Assembly: GCA_000310025.1 (NCBI GenBank)
Contig: FN649731.1
Span: forward strand, 2,801,909 to 2,865,908
Length of the DNA: 64,000 nucleotides
Direction of reading: 5' to 3'
From: Ectocarpus siliculosus
Taxonomy: Eukaryota > Sar > Phaeophyceae > Ectocarpales > Ectocarpaceae
Shown here: one piece after another, positions 33,965 through 45,752 of the stretch
Layout of the letters: each line of letters starts with the position of its first letter
Position numbering within the stretch: the stretch's first letter is position 1
Translations under genes and position numbers: made by a program
The notes under the pieces: generated by a model
What the model was told of the DNA's origin: nothing
Databases searched by the model: none
What the model saw: only the letters and a program-made list of their open reading frames with translations

Positions 33965-36012
33965 ATGGCACCGATCACCGCTACCATCGTTCCCCTAGTC
34001 ACCCTCTTCGTGGGCTCCACCACCGCCTTCGTCACTCCAACCGGCCGTGGAGCCTCGTGGTCCCTCGCCAACCCTCAGCACGCCGTCAGGTCGTCCACGT
34101 CCGCCGTAGCGACTCGCCACAACGCTCGCCGCCGGTCGTCGGCAACGCCGGCCACGTCCTCTCTCCGCATGGTGAGCGAGGTCGCAGAGCAGAGAGCGGC
34201 CAAGCTCCGAGAAACCGCGGCCGCCTTCCGCGCGGAAGCTGCCGAGCTCGAGCAGAAGCAGGCGCGGGAGAGACGAGAGAACGCGCAACGATCCTTCAAC
34301 ACCTTTGACTCGAACAAGGACGGATCCGTGGACGTCGCCGAGCTCAAGGCCGGGCTCGAGGGCCCGCTTCGTCGGAGCTTCACGAAGACGTTGCAGGCGC
34401 GCATGGGGCGGAAGCCGTCGAAAGAAGAGGTGAGTCGAGAGAGCACTGGGGGGATGGCGTGTTTGGCCGTGTATTACCTGTTTACTACTGCGTCCATGGC
34501 ATGCAGTGTTGGTGTGAGCTACTCTGATGTTGCAGACAGTAGCTGGCGGCGGGAGCATCGAGAGTTACTGGTTTTCGGTCAACGGCCTTTGTAGACTGTG
34601 TGATACATGTTGAAAGTGCTCGTATGACAGAAAGGAACAGCTCATTGCAGCTCATTGTACTGCAGTGTAGTTGATGCGGTATTGTGAAGGCGTTGCCAAG
34701 TCTGCAACCGTTCAGGTGAAGCCAGCGTGGGCATTTGTGTGGGAATATTAATTCACGGTATGTTTCTCTACCTCACCTAGCCTACGCCGCAGACACCAAC
34801 CACAGAGAGATTACTTCTGCTGTGTACCTCCACACCACCGTCGCATAGCCTTTGCGGAACCACGTCACGCTTGGGAAATGGGCAACAGATAGAATTCCGA
34901 ATGTCACCCGGTAGCGTAGCCAATGCACCTCAAGGCCATACCCCTCCGTCCCCATCGATGATTTCCATTATCTTCATCGCACGGCTCTGCACTACCGCTG
35001 CTGTAGGGCTAGTCGAAGCCACCCTGGGTGTTGGTCGTTGACAATCATTGCTCCCTCTTTGCGTTGAAAGCAAGCATGGAGTGCTCGCCATCCATTTGCA
35101 ACACATCGCCCAACCTTAGTTGCCACACAACCGTTCGCCACTGCCTCTCCCGAAGTCAACGAACAACTCTCACCATACTCGCGCCCCCTCCCCAATCCTC
35201 CCCTTGACCCCCCCCTTGTTCTCACAACATCTCAGGTGGACGACCGCATCGCTGGACTCCCTGGAGGTACCCTGTTCCCCGACGATCTCGCCCTCAAGCT
35301 CATCCAGACCTACGACCAGAACGGGGACGGGCTGCTGCAGCAGTCGGAGTTCGCCCCCACGGAGGAGCTCAGGACGAGGCTCGAGAACCTCTTCAGCCAG
35401 CAGCGGGAGGAGGAGCGCGTGGCGCGTATGGAAGAGCGCCAGCGCCAGATGGACGACAGGATGAGGCCGGACGCGGGGACGGTGGTTGTGTCTCCCGGTG
35501 ACGTCAACGACGGCCCGGCCACCACCGCCGACAAGGCGCTGTCCGCGTTGCCGTACGTGCTTCCTCTGGCGGATGGCGTGGTGTTCGCCGCCCACCTGTT
35601 CGGCGCGTTCCCGGAGCAGACGGCGTGGGCGCAGCCGCTGGCCGCCGTGCTGCTGGCGCTGCGGTCCGTTCCGTTCGCGACGCTGATCGGGTTCTTCAGT
35701 CTGTCCATCTGGTCCAGCAACCCGCAGATCAACAAGCTCGTGAGGTTCAACATGCAGCAGGCCATCAACCTGGACATCGCTCTGATCTTGCCGGGCGTGG
35801 TGGGTGCGATCACGGGGGCGGTGTTGGGGTCCGACGCGTCCAAGCTGGCGCCTTTGGCGAACGCGAGTTCGGACGTGGTGTTCGTGGCTTTGTTGGCGGC
35901 TGTGGCGTACTCCGTTGGCACTTCGGCGACGGGATCGTTCCCGAACAAGCTCCCATTGCTGGGGCGGTTGAACCGCGAGAACCCCGACAACCAGGAGGGG
36001 GGCGAGGAGTAG
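33965..36012 (+). CDS. Copy D: plastid-targeted EF-hand/Tic20-family protein
   Basis: Exons 33965-34429 and 35236-36012 join in phase 0 across an 806-bp type 1 intron and give 413 residues with the full domain set. Distinct residues are Gly to Trp in the FFSLSIGSSNP loop of the Tic20 domain (SIWSS), DAGTVVV before the domain (shared with C), and PLANASS near residue 364. Calcium-ligand positions are intact in both EF-hands. The intron and 3' block mirror those of copy C, its head-to-head partner. The Gly to Trp change sits between the second and third hydrophobic helices and could affect folding; the effect is not known. Confidence 0.86.
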
Positions 36013-38387
36013 AGGAAATGAAGTAATGATTTGGTGGAATTTGCCGGCAGGGTGCACGTTCTAGCTCCCTTGCCGTTTGTGTACGTTTGTGTGTTGTTGT
36101 ACATACAGTTGTGTTTGGTGAGTCTTGAGGAGTGGGACCCGTGGTATTGGATACGATGTTATGTGTCATGATGTGTCTTTTCCACCTGACGAAGTGCTCG
36201 TGGGTGGAGATACTGTAGCACGCGTGTATGTGTTGATCATTTTTTTGTGGCGTGTAACGTTGTATCTCGTACAGTTGTCTGCCTTATTGGGTATCTGTTG
36301 TTTGGGAGTGAGAGCATGTAGGTTGTCGCCTCTGGTTGTGGATGCCCTGTTCCTGTAGCGCGTACATGTACGGACGGTGCAGGCTGTTAAGAAGATGCTT
36401 CGTGCTGTTGTATAGATCGTGTCGAGAGTCAGTAGTTGTTCTCCAGGTACGCCTGGTAGTGTGGGCATTGTCAACGACAATTTTGACAATTTTGACCGAA
36501 TGTTTTGCTTTACTGTTGCGACCAGCTTAGCCCGAAGGAGGATCTGTGCTGTATTGTCGTGTTTGCTTGGCATAGGGGTCACCGTTGTCACAGACGAAGC
36601 TCGAGGTTGCTGGTATGCCGTGCCGACGAGTGAGGTTCTCGCAGGAATGTGTCACTGTTTTTTGATAGAAGGAAGTGATGAAGAATATATTAACAACCAA
36701 ACATGACCATGTCTTGATAACACCGAGGGTTTTTCAGATCCATCATCGACCACGACCTTTTTGATCGGAGTTGAGAAGATTCTCTCCGCGCAGACAACTT
36801 GCTGGTTACCTCGGAGATTCGACTGGGGCCAACAAACCCTGTTTTTCCATGGCACAAGTTGATAAGGTTGAGCGTCTGGTTCGAGCAAGTGAGCCATGTA
36901 GCGTGACGTTCGTCCTGTGAGCGTCAGCTCGTGACGGCTTTCTTGAGCACGATATCTAAACCAAACTGTTCGTCGCGTCCTTGAAGATGCAGCGGTACCG
37001 CAGTCGTAAAAGGCGCATCACGGAGTCGTCACAGCTCGGAACACCGAATATATATTTGTCTCAACCATTCATGCTGAACGAAGTCACCGCCGTAGGCCGA
37101 TTCAACCATGAGCCGATGCACGGTGTACCATCTGGTGCATCAACGGTGTTCCACGAATCTGAGCAGTGTGAGTCAGCCGTTAGCTACCGCATTTGGACGT
37201 TTTCCCACGGAACAGAGATGCGAACGGATTTTTGTTGCAACAACAAAACTTCTAGGTAGAAGTATGCGCATGAACACCCTGTCGACACAATTCCGAACAC
37301 ACCAGTTGAGATTTTCCCACGCCTTTGGTATCGCCACTTGCCGGCTGATGACACGCGCAATATGGCGGGGGGATACCCTGTTCCCCAGTTGGGAACTATT
37401 GGTTTTCTTTACGCGAGATAGACCAGGGGAGGACCAGTTGAACACAGCGGTAGTTTCCATCGAGGTCGATGAGCGCCCGTGATGAAAAAAGTGGTCGAAC
37501 GTGTGTGTCGCAAGGCAAGTCTTGCAAGAAGGATAAGGGTGCCGTTCCAGACATGCATGCGGGTGAAACAATGCTATAAAGTGAAACCACAACCCTTATC
37601 GTGTATAGTATGTCGTTGAGGTTCAAGTTCACCTCTCCCCGCCGCTGACCTTCGTTGTGCAACGTGTCCTGGTGAACGGTGCTGATTCAAGCATCGATAC
37701 CCCAGCGAGCACGTGCAACACGTTGTTGTCGTACATGAGCGGGCGCGCTCTGGCTCATAGCTTTGACTTTGTGATCATTTTGAGAAATCCATGCTTTGTG
37801 CGCAGACACAACATTTGCCCACGCACGCAGCATGCCATCACCAGGGCTTGTTGGTTCTCGTCGGAAAGTTACGAGTGGAAAAGGGGCGAGGGCTGCAAAC
37901 AATACAACATCGAACGTCTTCCGTAACCAACCCTGCCCACCCGGTAGCAACGTGCGCATCCGATGTCGCCACACCACCCACACATGTACCTACCTGTGGT
38001 GGTCATTTCCGTATGTTTGTGCGTGTTTCGTGTACATGGCAGCGTTGCACAACGAGTTGTCTCTCGTAGCACAGCAAGGAACGAACACACAATAACAAGA
38101 AGAGCAAACAATACCGCTCCAGCCAGTCAAGTCAAGCCATCTACCCATTCCATGCGGTCATGTTTAGAAGGCATTCGGGACACGCCTGACAAGCAGGGCC
38201 GGTTATTCTCCAGGGAGTATCAAGTGCTGCCCATGTTTCTGCTACTCGTGTTTCGAAGCATCCAGTCACAACCGTAGCATTTGCTGCCCATCGAGGAAGG
38301 TCGCTCAAGATATACAAACAAATGTTTCAACAAGTAGCACTGTCTCGAGTTTTCCTCGCCAACGGGGGGGGATGGGTGGGGTGGGGG
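36013..38387 (+). repeat. 3'-flank block of copy D
   Basis: This is the reverse-complement partner of 28,607-31,324. It begins with the gene's 3' region (TAGAGGAAATGAAGTAATGA) and ends at a G-rich tract that abuts a truncated C-tailed repeat. A weaker similarity to the B and E blocks runs through it. I see no conserved frame. Confidence 0.8.
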
Positions 38388-38430
38388 TGTACTCATAGTC
38401 GTGCATGCCTTAGTTGTTAGACCATGGACC
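38388..38430 (-). repeat. C-tailed repeat element, copy 3 (truncated)
   Basis: About 43 bp read TACTCATAGTCGTGCATGCC and onward, next to a G-rich tract (the C-tail on the complement). Only the tail-proximal end of the repeat is present. It sits at the right-arm junction matching the left-arm insertion. Confidence 0.75.
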
Positions 38431-38487
38431 ACGTGTCCTCGGGAGGACGAAGCAATGTTCCACCGGATCGATCACCATGACCAACCG

Positions 38488-40627
38488 TTCGTTCCTACGT
38501 TGCCATTTGGTGGCTCAAACATGCTTTCCCTAGCCTATCCATCCTATCGATATCACTTGCTGCCTTTTCAGCCCACTTTTTATATTGCCCCAGCATAGAC
38601 GCCCTCTTTTCCTGGCTATTTCATGCCTCAAACATCTCTCTGCACCTTCCTTCTATTCGATTCCGTACGACACGCCGTGAAACCAATCTATCGCGTGGGG
38701 GGATGGGTTCGCAGGGCTCGCGGTACGATTGAATAAGCTTCTGCTGTTTAATATCGTGCTCCTTGGGAACAAGGTGTTCTGCTGCTGCTTGAGAAAGTGT
38801 TGTAACTCCAAAGCATATGGCCTACACTTGGTCGAGGTGGGCACAGAGCCGACAGTTTAAAGCTAGAACAGCATTATTCATGGGGAACTCACTCTCATGT
38901 ACGACAATAACGTGTTGCACGTGCTCGCTGGGGTATTTATGTATGTACTTTTTAGCATCGTTCACCAGGGCCCGTTGCACAACAACAGGCAAACGGTGGC
39001 AGGTGATGACGAACTTCAACGACATGGATCTATTCAGTTTCGCGTTGTTCCACCCGCCGCGTGCCTGAAACGGCACCCTTGTCCTTCTCGTAACGACTTG
39101 ATAGACACATGTTTTTCGACCGTTTCTTTCTCGCAGGTTGCGCAACGGCCTTCATCGCGACTTTATGCCACTTACTAACGTTGCTCGAATATGCCTTCCC
39201 CGGCCTACCTCGAAGATACTGTGACACCCCGAACTGGGGAGGAGGGTACCCCCCCCCCTGCCATGTGGCACACGTCACAGGTCGGCCACTGGGGGTTCCA
39301 AGGCGTGGGAATCTAATGGGGTGGTTATCAAGATCTGTAGGTGGTGTGTGTGTGTGTGTGTTCAGTAGCATCGACCAGCCTAACCGGTGTGTGTGTGTAT
39401 GTACGCGCAGAATTTTCGGGTTTTGGCAATAAGAAATCGACGTCATCTCTGCCCCGTGGAAGGAAGTTCAGCATGAGGTAACGACTAAATGCATATTGCT
39501 CGGATTCGTCGAAACACCTGCGTTGTTGTGCCATATACTACGCCATGCATCGGCACTTGGTTGAATCGACTTACGACGAAGTATCCGTTCTGCAATATTC
39601 AAAGTTGAGATAGACGTAGCCGTGCTGCGTCTTCAAGAGAGAGGCAGCGCTGCGGCGTCAAGACTCAGCAGAGGGTATGATTCAGAGATCGTGCCAAGAC
39701 AGCTGTCACAAGCTGACGCTCACAACACAACCAAACGCTACATGGCTCATCGAACCCGAAGCTCCAACTTGCCTGTTCGAGCCACACAAAAGGACTGTTG
39801 GCAATGGGCTTCAGCCAAAGTTGTGACGGTACCAGCACGTTGTCTGCATGCGGAGAGAGACTTTTCAACTCCGATCTCGGGGTCGTGGTCGAAGATCGAT
39901 CCGCGAAACCCTTTGTGTTCATCAGGATATGGTTTTGCTTGCGTTTTCAATATTTCTTCATCGCTTCGTTCTATCAAAAACCAATAGTGACACGATCCCT
40001 TCGATAACCTTACACGTCAGCACGGCATACCAGCAACCTCGAACATCGTCTTTGACAACGGACAGCCCTCGCGCTTACGAGACACGACACTATAATACAT
40101 GTCCTCCTTCGATGCTAGGCCAGCAGCGGAAACAAAGCAAAACTGTGTTCAAAATCGTCGCTAACATTGCACACACGGTCAAGTGTACCTAGAGAACAAC
40201 AGCTGACTCTCGACACGATCTAGTCAACAGCTATCTCCATCCTCCATCTATGCGATGCCCTGGGCCGTGCATGCCACGCGCTACAGGATTAGGGCAGCTA
40301 CAACCAGAGGCGACAACCTACATGCGCTCTCACTCCCAAACAGCAGGTGCACGTGAAGGCACGAACCTGTACGAGGTACAACGTTACACCCCACAACAAA
40401 TAATCAACGCATACACGCGTGCTACAGTATCTCCACCCACGAGCACTTCGTCAAATGGAAAAGACACATCACGACACATAACATCGTACCCAACACCACG
40501 GGTCCCACTGCTCAAGACTCACCAAACACAACTGTATGTACAACAACACACAAACGTACATAAACAGCAGGGGAGCTAGAACGTGCACCCTGCCGGCAAA
40601 TTCCACCAAATCATTACTTCATTTCCT
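38488..40627 (-). repeat. 3'-flank block of copy E
   Basis: This is the reverse-complement partner of the copy B block (24,450-26,553) and collinear with the copy A block (17,670-19,451). It has a GT run near 39,339-39,361 where the B block has CA repeats. I see no conserved frame. Confidence 0.8.
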
Positions 40628-42848
40628 CTACTCCTCGCCCCCCTCCTGGTTGTCGGGGTTCTCGCGGTTCAACCGCCCCAACAACGGGAGCTTGTTCGGG
40701 AACGATCCCGTCGCCGAAGTGCCAACGGAGTACGCCACAGCCGCCAACAAAGCCACGAACACCACGTCCGAACCCACGTTCGCCAAAGGCGCCAGCTTGG
40801 ACGCGTCGGACCCCAACACCGCCCCCGTGATCGCACCCACCACGCCCGGCAAGATCAGAGCGATGTCCAGGTTGATGGCCTGCTGCATGTTGAACCTCAC
40901 GAGCTTGTTGATCTGCGGGTTGCTGGACCCGATGGACAGACTGAAGAACCCGATCAGCGTCGCGAACGGAACGGACCGCAGCGCCAGCAGCACGGCGGCC
41001 AGCGGCTGCGCCCACGCCGTCTGCTCCGGGAACGCGCCGAACAGGTGGGCGGCGAACACCACGCCGTCCGCCAGAGGAAGCACGTACGGCAGCGCGGACA
41101 GCGCCTTGTCGGCGGTAGTGGCCGGGCCGTCGTTGACGTCACCGGGAGACACAACCACCGCCCCCGCGTCCGGCCTCATCCTGTCGTCCATCTGGCGCTG
41201 GCGCTCCTCCATACGCGCCACGCGCTCCTCCTCCCGCTGCTGGCTGAAGAGGTTCTCGAGCCTCGTCCTGAGCTCCTCCGTGGGGGCGAACTCCGACTGC
41301 TGCAGCAGCCCGTCCCCGTTCTGGTCGTAGGTCTGGATGAGCTTGAGGGCGAGATCGTCGGGGAACAGGGTTCCTCCAGGGAGTCCGGCGATGCGGTCGT
41401 CCACCTGAGATGTTGTGAGAAACAAGGGGAGGATGACAGGGAGGATTGGGGAGGGAGCGCGAGTATGGTGAGAGTTGTTCGTTGACTTCGGGAGAGGCAG
41501 TGGCGAACGGTTGTGTGGCAACTAAGGTTGGGCGATGTGTTGCAAATGGATGGCGAGCACTCCATGCTTGCTTTCAACGCAAAGAGGGAGCAATGTTTAT
41601 CAACGACCAACACCCTAACCCCAAGCCGGTCGCGCCGATGGTCGGGTTGGTATCCTCGAAAACCTTCTGGTTGTCTGGGTCAGGGGTTCGGATCCGAGCG
41701 TGAGCGAGAATGTCTTGCAAAGTGAGTTTTTTCTATGCTGCGTTCCTGGCCTGGGTGGAAAGCGCTGTTTCAATTTTTAACAGAGATGGAAATGAGTGCT
41801 GCACCTTTTCTATTGAAAAGATCGACGGCAAAGTACCGCAGGAGGGGTGGGTAGGGGGCCCTTCTGCGTGACCACGGGTTGGAGTAATCGGCACATGTGC
41901 TGTGAACACTGAGTTGAAGTGAAGACAAAAACACACACACACACACACACCCAGGATGGCTTCGACTAGCCCTGCAGCAGCGATAGTGCAGAGTCGTGCG
42001 GCCAACATAATCGAAAGCATTGCCGTGGACGGCGGGTATGGGCTAAAGGTGCACTGGCTACTATAGCTACATGCAAAGCCGGGTAGCATTCAGAGTTTAA
42101 CGTGCGTACAGCATTTCTCAAGTGTCAGGTGGTCGAAAGCGCCTTTACGACTGCACGGAAGTAGAAGGCACATAGAAGCAACAGTAATAATGTTGCGTGT
42201 ATTTACATGGTCTATGTAGGCCCTTCATCGCGAACAAACAACGCTCGCTGACAGTCAATATTTCCACAGTCGGCCATTGCCTCCGAATTGAGAGTAGCTC
42301 ACGCCAAAATTGCACGTTATGAACCCAGCAGTAGGTCACACACGCGTAACACACCATTCCCTACCAGTGCTCTCTCGACTCACCTCTTCTTTCGACGGCT
42401 TCCGCCCCATGCGCGCCTGCAACGTCTTCGTGAAGCTCCGACGAAGCGGGCCCTCGAGCCCGGCCTTGAGCTCGGCGACGTCCACGGATCCGTCCTTGTT
42501 CGAGTCAAAGGTGTTGAAGGATCGTTGCGCGTTCTCTCGTCTCTCCCGCGCCTGCTTCTGCTCGAGCTCGGCAGCTTCCGCGCGGAAGGCGGCCGCGGTT
42601 TCTCGGAGCTTGGCCGCTCTCTGCTCTGCGACCTCGCTCACCATGCGGAGAGAGGACGTGGCCGGCCTTGCCGACGACCGGCGGCGAGCGTTGTGGCGAG
42701 TCGCTACGGCGGACGTGGACGACCTGACGGCGTGCTGAGGGTTGGCGAGGGACCACGAGGCTCCACGGCCGGTTGGAGTGACGAAGGCGGTGGTGGAGCC
42801 CACGAAGAGGGTGACTAGGGGAACGATGGTAGCGGTGATCGGTGCCAT
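40628..42848 (-). CDS. Copy E: plastid-targeted EF-hand/Tic20-family protein
   Basis: Exons 42848-42384 and 41404-40628 join in phase 0 across a 979-bp intron and give 413 residues with presequence, coiled coil, two EF-hands and Tic20 domain all intact. The N-terminal third reads ARPATSS and EQKQ, close to the majority of copies. The intron carries a full SINE at 41,616-41,946 in the opposite orientation to the gene. The intron's 5' part differs from both main intron types, with only short stretches shared with copies B and F. It is head-to-head with copy F. Confidence 0.87.
41616..41946 (+). mobile_element. tRNA-derived SINE, copy 3, in the intron of copy E
   Basis: The copy has the tRNA-like head (GGTCGGGTTGGTATCC), the B-box region GGGGTTCGGATCC, and the complete shared body ending TTGAAGTGAAGAC. 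It is tailed by AAAA and about ten AC repeats. Target duplications ACACCC lie at 41,610-41,615 and 41,947-41,952. The introns of A, C and D show the empty site (CCAACACCCAGGGTGG). It is antisense to the host gene. Confidence 0.9.
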
Positions 42849-43431
42849 GGCTGCTGCTGCTGCTGTTGATGTGTTGATGTTGTGTTGACAACGGCGCTGC
42901 TATGGGCTGGGTGATTGGTGGTGATGGATGAGAGTGGTCAGGGTGGGGCGGGAGGTGGGTGGTTGTGTGTGTGCAACACGCAGTTGCGCTCTGTCTCAGT
43001 GGGCAGTCAGGAGTGGGACCGTCAGAAGTTGCGTTGGTGTTTGGTTGCTGTTGCCTCTGACTGGGCGGGACTGTCAGACACATCAGACCCCGTACGGACC
43101 GCATTCCTGCAGTATTCTAATTTCAGTATGTTTCGCTGACACACAAAACGCGGCGGAACCGGGCATGACGTGGAGGAACTTCTCACCAGCTTCTGACTCT
43201 GAAGCGGAGACATCTTGGGAGTGTGGCCGTCACTCGCAACGCACAGCAGACCTTCTGACGGTTCCACTCCCGACTGCCCACTGAGACAGAGCGCAACTGC
43301 GTGTTGCACACACACAACCACCCACCTCCCGCCCCACCCTGACCACTCTCATCCATCACCACCAATTACCCAACACACAGCAGCGCCGTTGTCAACACAA
43401 CATCAACACATCAACAGCAGCAGCAGCAGCC
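42849..43431. promoter_or_regulatory. Bidirectional promoter spacer E-F (palindromic flanks)
   Basis: This is a 583-bp spacer with the same inverted outer arms and unique centre as the A-B and C-D spacers. Central differences from the others are few (for example GACACATCAGACCCCGTACG near 43,077). CAG triplets precede both start codons. Confidence 0.75.
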
Positions 43432-45752
43432 ATGGCACCGATCACCGCTACCATCGTTCCCCTAGTCACCCTCTTCGTGGGCTCCACCACCGCCTTCGTC
43501 ACTCCAACCGGCCGTGGAGCCTCGTGGTCCCTCGCCAACCCTCAGCACGCCGTCAGGTCGTCCACGTCCGCCGTAGCGACTCGCCACAACGCTCGCCGCC
43601 GGTCGTCGGCAACGCCGGCCACGTCTTCTCTCCGCATGGTGAGCGAGGTCGCAGAGCAGAGAGCGGCCAAGCTCCGAGAAACCGCGGCCGCCTTCCGCGC
43701 GGAAGCTGCCGAGCTCGAGCAGAAGCAGGCGCGGGAGAGACGAGAGAACGCGCAACGATCCTTCAACACCTTTGACTCGAACAAGGACGGATCCGTGGAC
43801 GTCGCCGAGCTCAAGGCCGGGCTCGAGGGCCCGCTTCGTCGGAGCTTCACGAAGACGTTGCAGGCGCGCATGGGGCGGAAGCCGTCGAAAGAAGAGGTGA
43901 GTCGAGAGAGCACTGGTAGGGATGGTGCATGTGGCGTGTATCAGATGACCTGTTTACTACTGTATCCATAGCATGCAGTGTTGGCGTGAGCTACCCTGAT
44001 GTTGCAGACAGTAGCTGACGATGGCAGCATCGCGTGTTGTTGATTTGCCGCTGTGAGGTCCGCTTTTGAAACGCGTCAAGCACACAGTGACCGCGAATCA
44101 CCTCCTATATTTGTGTGTGGGGCCACGAACTTCTGTGCAGCTCTTCCCTCACATATCCAGGTCGTCGCCATTGTCGACTTGAATGCCTGGGGTCATGTAT
44201 AGGCCGGTCTAGCCATAAGCAAAGGTGCTTGGAGCGGTTCAAAGTCGGACCGCACAGCAGCTTCAAAAATCCTGCTGGTACCTCACCGAACTCGATTATG
44301 GAAGGATCGTTTGGCAAATCGCGGACCGCGATTCTGTAGTGCATCGCAAGGGCTACAGTCTCAGATCTTACATTTTACACCAGGGGAGGTGCGCGAACGG
44401 TTAATTTGCGGCTGTAGTTTCGTACTGGAGTTAGACTGTGGAAAACTTAGAAATGTAGACGTTTCCTACATTTTTCAGAGGAGGTGCTGCGATCCACCGT
44501 GCGCCCTGAAGACTGTGTAATGCACGCCCCACCAACATTACTACTATTGCTCTGATATGCCTCAATGTTTTCGTCTTGTCCTATCGCGACTTTCGACACT
44601 ACCCGAAACTTGAACATTTTCGAGGTCAAACTTTGCATGGTACCCCACCGTTGTGTAGTCGATGCACCTCAAGGTCGTGCACTCTGCTCTCATTTTTGGA
44701 ACTTTCGTTGCGGTTAGCCACACGGCTCTGCACTATCGCTGCTGTAGGGCTAGTCGAAGCCACCCTGGGTGTTGGTCGTTGATATACGTTGCTCCCTCTT
44801 TGCGTTGAAGGTAAGCATGGAGTGCTCGCCATCCATATGCGACACATCGCCCCACCTAGTTCCCACACAACCATTAGCCACTGCCTCTCCCGAAGTCAAC
44901 GAACAACTCTCACCATACTCGCGCCCCCTCCCCAATCCTCCCCTTGACCCCCCCCTTGTTCTCACAACATCTCAGGTGGACGACCGCATCGCCGGACTCC
45001 CTGGAGGAACCCTGTTCCCCGACGATCTCGCCCTCAAGCTCATCCAGACCTACGACCAGAACGGGGACGGGCTGCTGCAGCAGTCGGAGTTCGCCCCCAC
45101 GGAGGAGCTCAGGACGAGGCTCGAGAACCTCTTCAGCCAGCAGCGGGAGGAGGAGCGCGTGGCGCGTATGGAAGAGCGCCAGCGCCAGATGGACGACAGG
45201 ATTAGGCCGGACGCGGGGGCGGTGGTTGTGTCTCCCGGTGACGTCAACGACGGCCCGGCCACTACCGCCGACAAGGCGCTGTCCGCGCTGCCGTACATGC
45301 TTCCTCTGGCGGACGGCGTGGTGTTCGCCGCCCACCTGTTCGGCGCGTTCCCGGAGCAGACGGCGTGGGCGCAGCCGCTGGCCGCCGTGCTGCTGGCGCT
45401 GCGGTCCGTTCCGTTCGCGACGCTGATCGGGTTCTTCAGTCTGTCCATCGGGTCCAGCAACCCGCAGATCAACAAGCTCGTGAGGTTCAACATGCAGCAG
45501 GCCATCAACCTGGACATCGCTCTGATCTTGCCGGGCGTGGTGGGTGCGATCACGGGGGCGGTGTTGGGGTCCGACGCGTCCAAGCTGGCGCCTTTGGCGA
45601 ACGTGGGTTCGGACGTGGTGTTCGTGGCTTTGTTGGCGGCTGTGGCGTACTCCGTTGGCACTTCGGCGACGGGATCGTTCCCGAACAAGCTCCCATTGTT
45701 GGGGCGGTTGAACCGCGAGAACCCCGACAACCAGGAGGGGGGCGAGGAGTAG
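43432..45752 (+). CDS. Copy F: plastid-targeted EF-hand/Tic20-family protein
   Basis: Exons 43432-43896 and 44976-45752 join in phase 0 across a 1,079-bp type 2 intron and give 413 residues. All domains and calcium ligands are present. Distinct residues are Met to Ile in the DDRMRPDAG linker and Val to Met in LPYVLPLADG at the start of the Tic20 domain. Exon 1 reads ATPATSS as in C and D, while the intron matches copy B, a mosaic that suggests exchange between copies. It is head-to-head with copy E. Confidence 0.87.
43897..44975 (+). other. Intron of copy F (type 2)
   Basis: It is nearly identical to the intron of copy B, including GTGTGTGGGGCCACGAACTT near 44,114. I see no gene inside. Confidence 0.8.
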
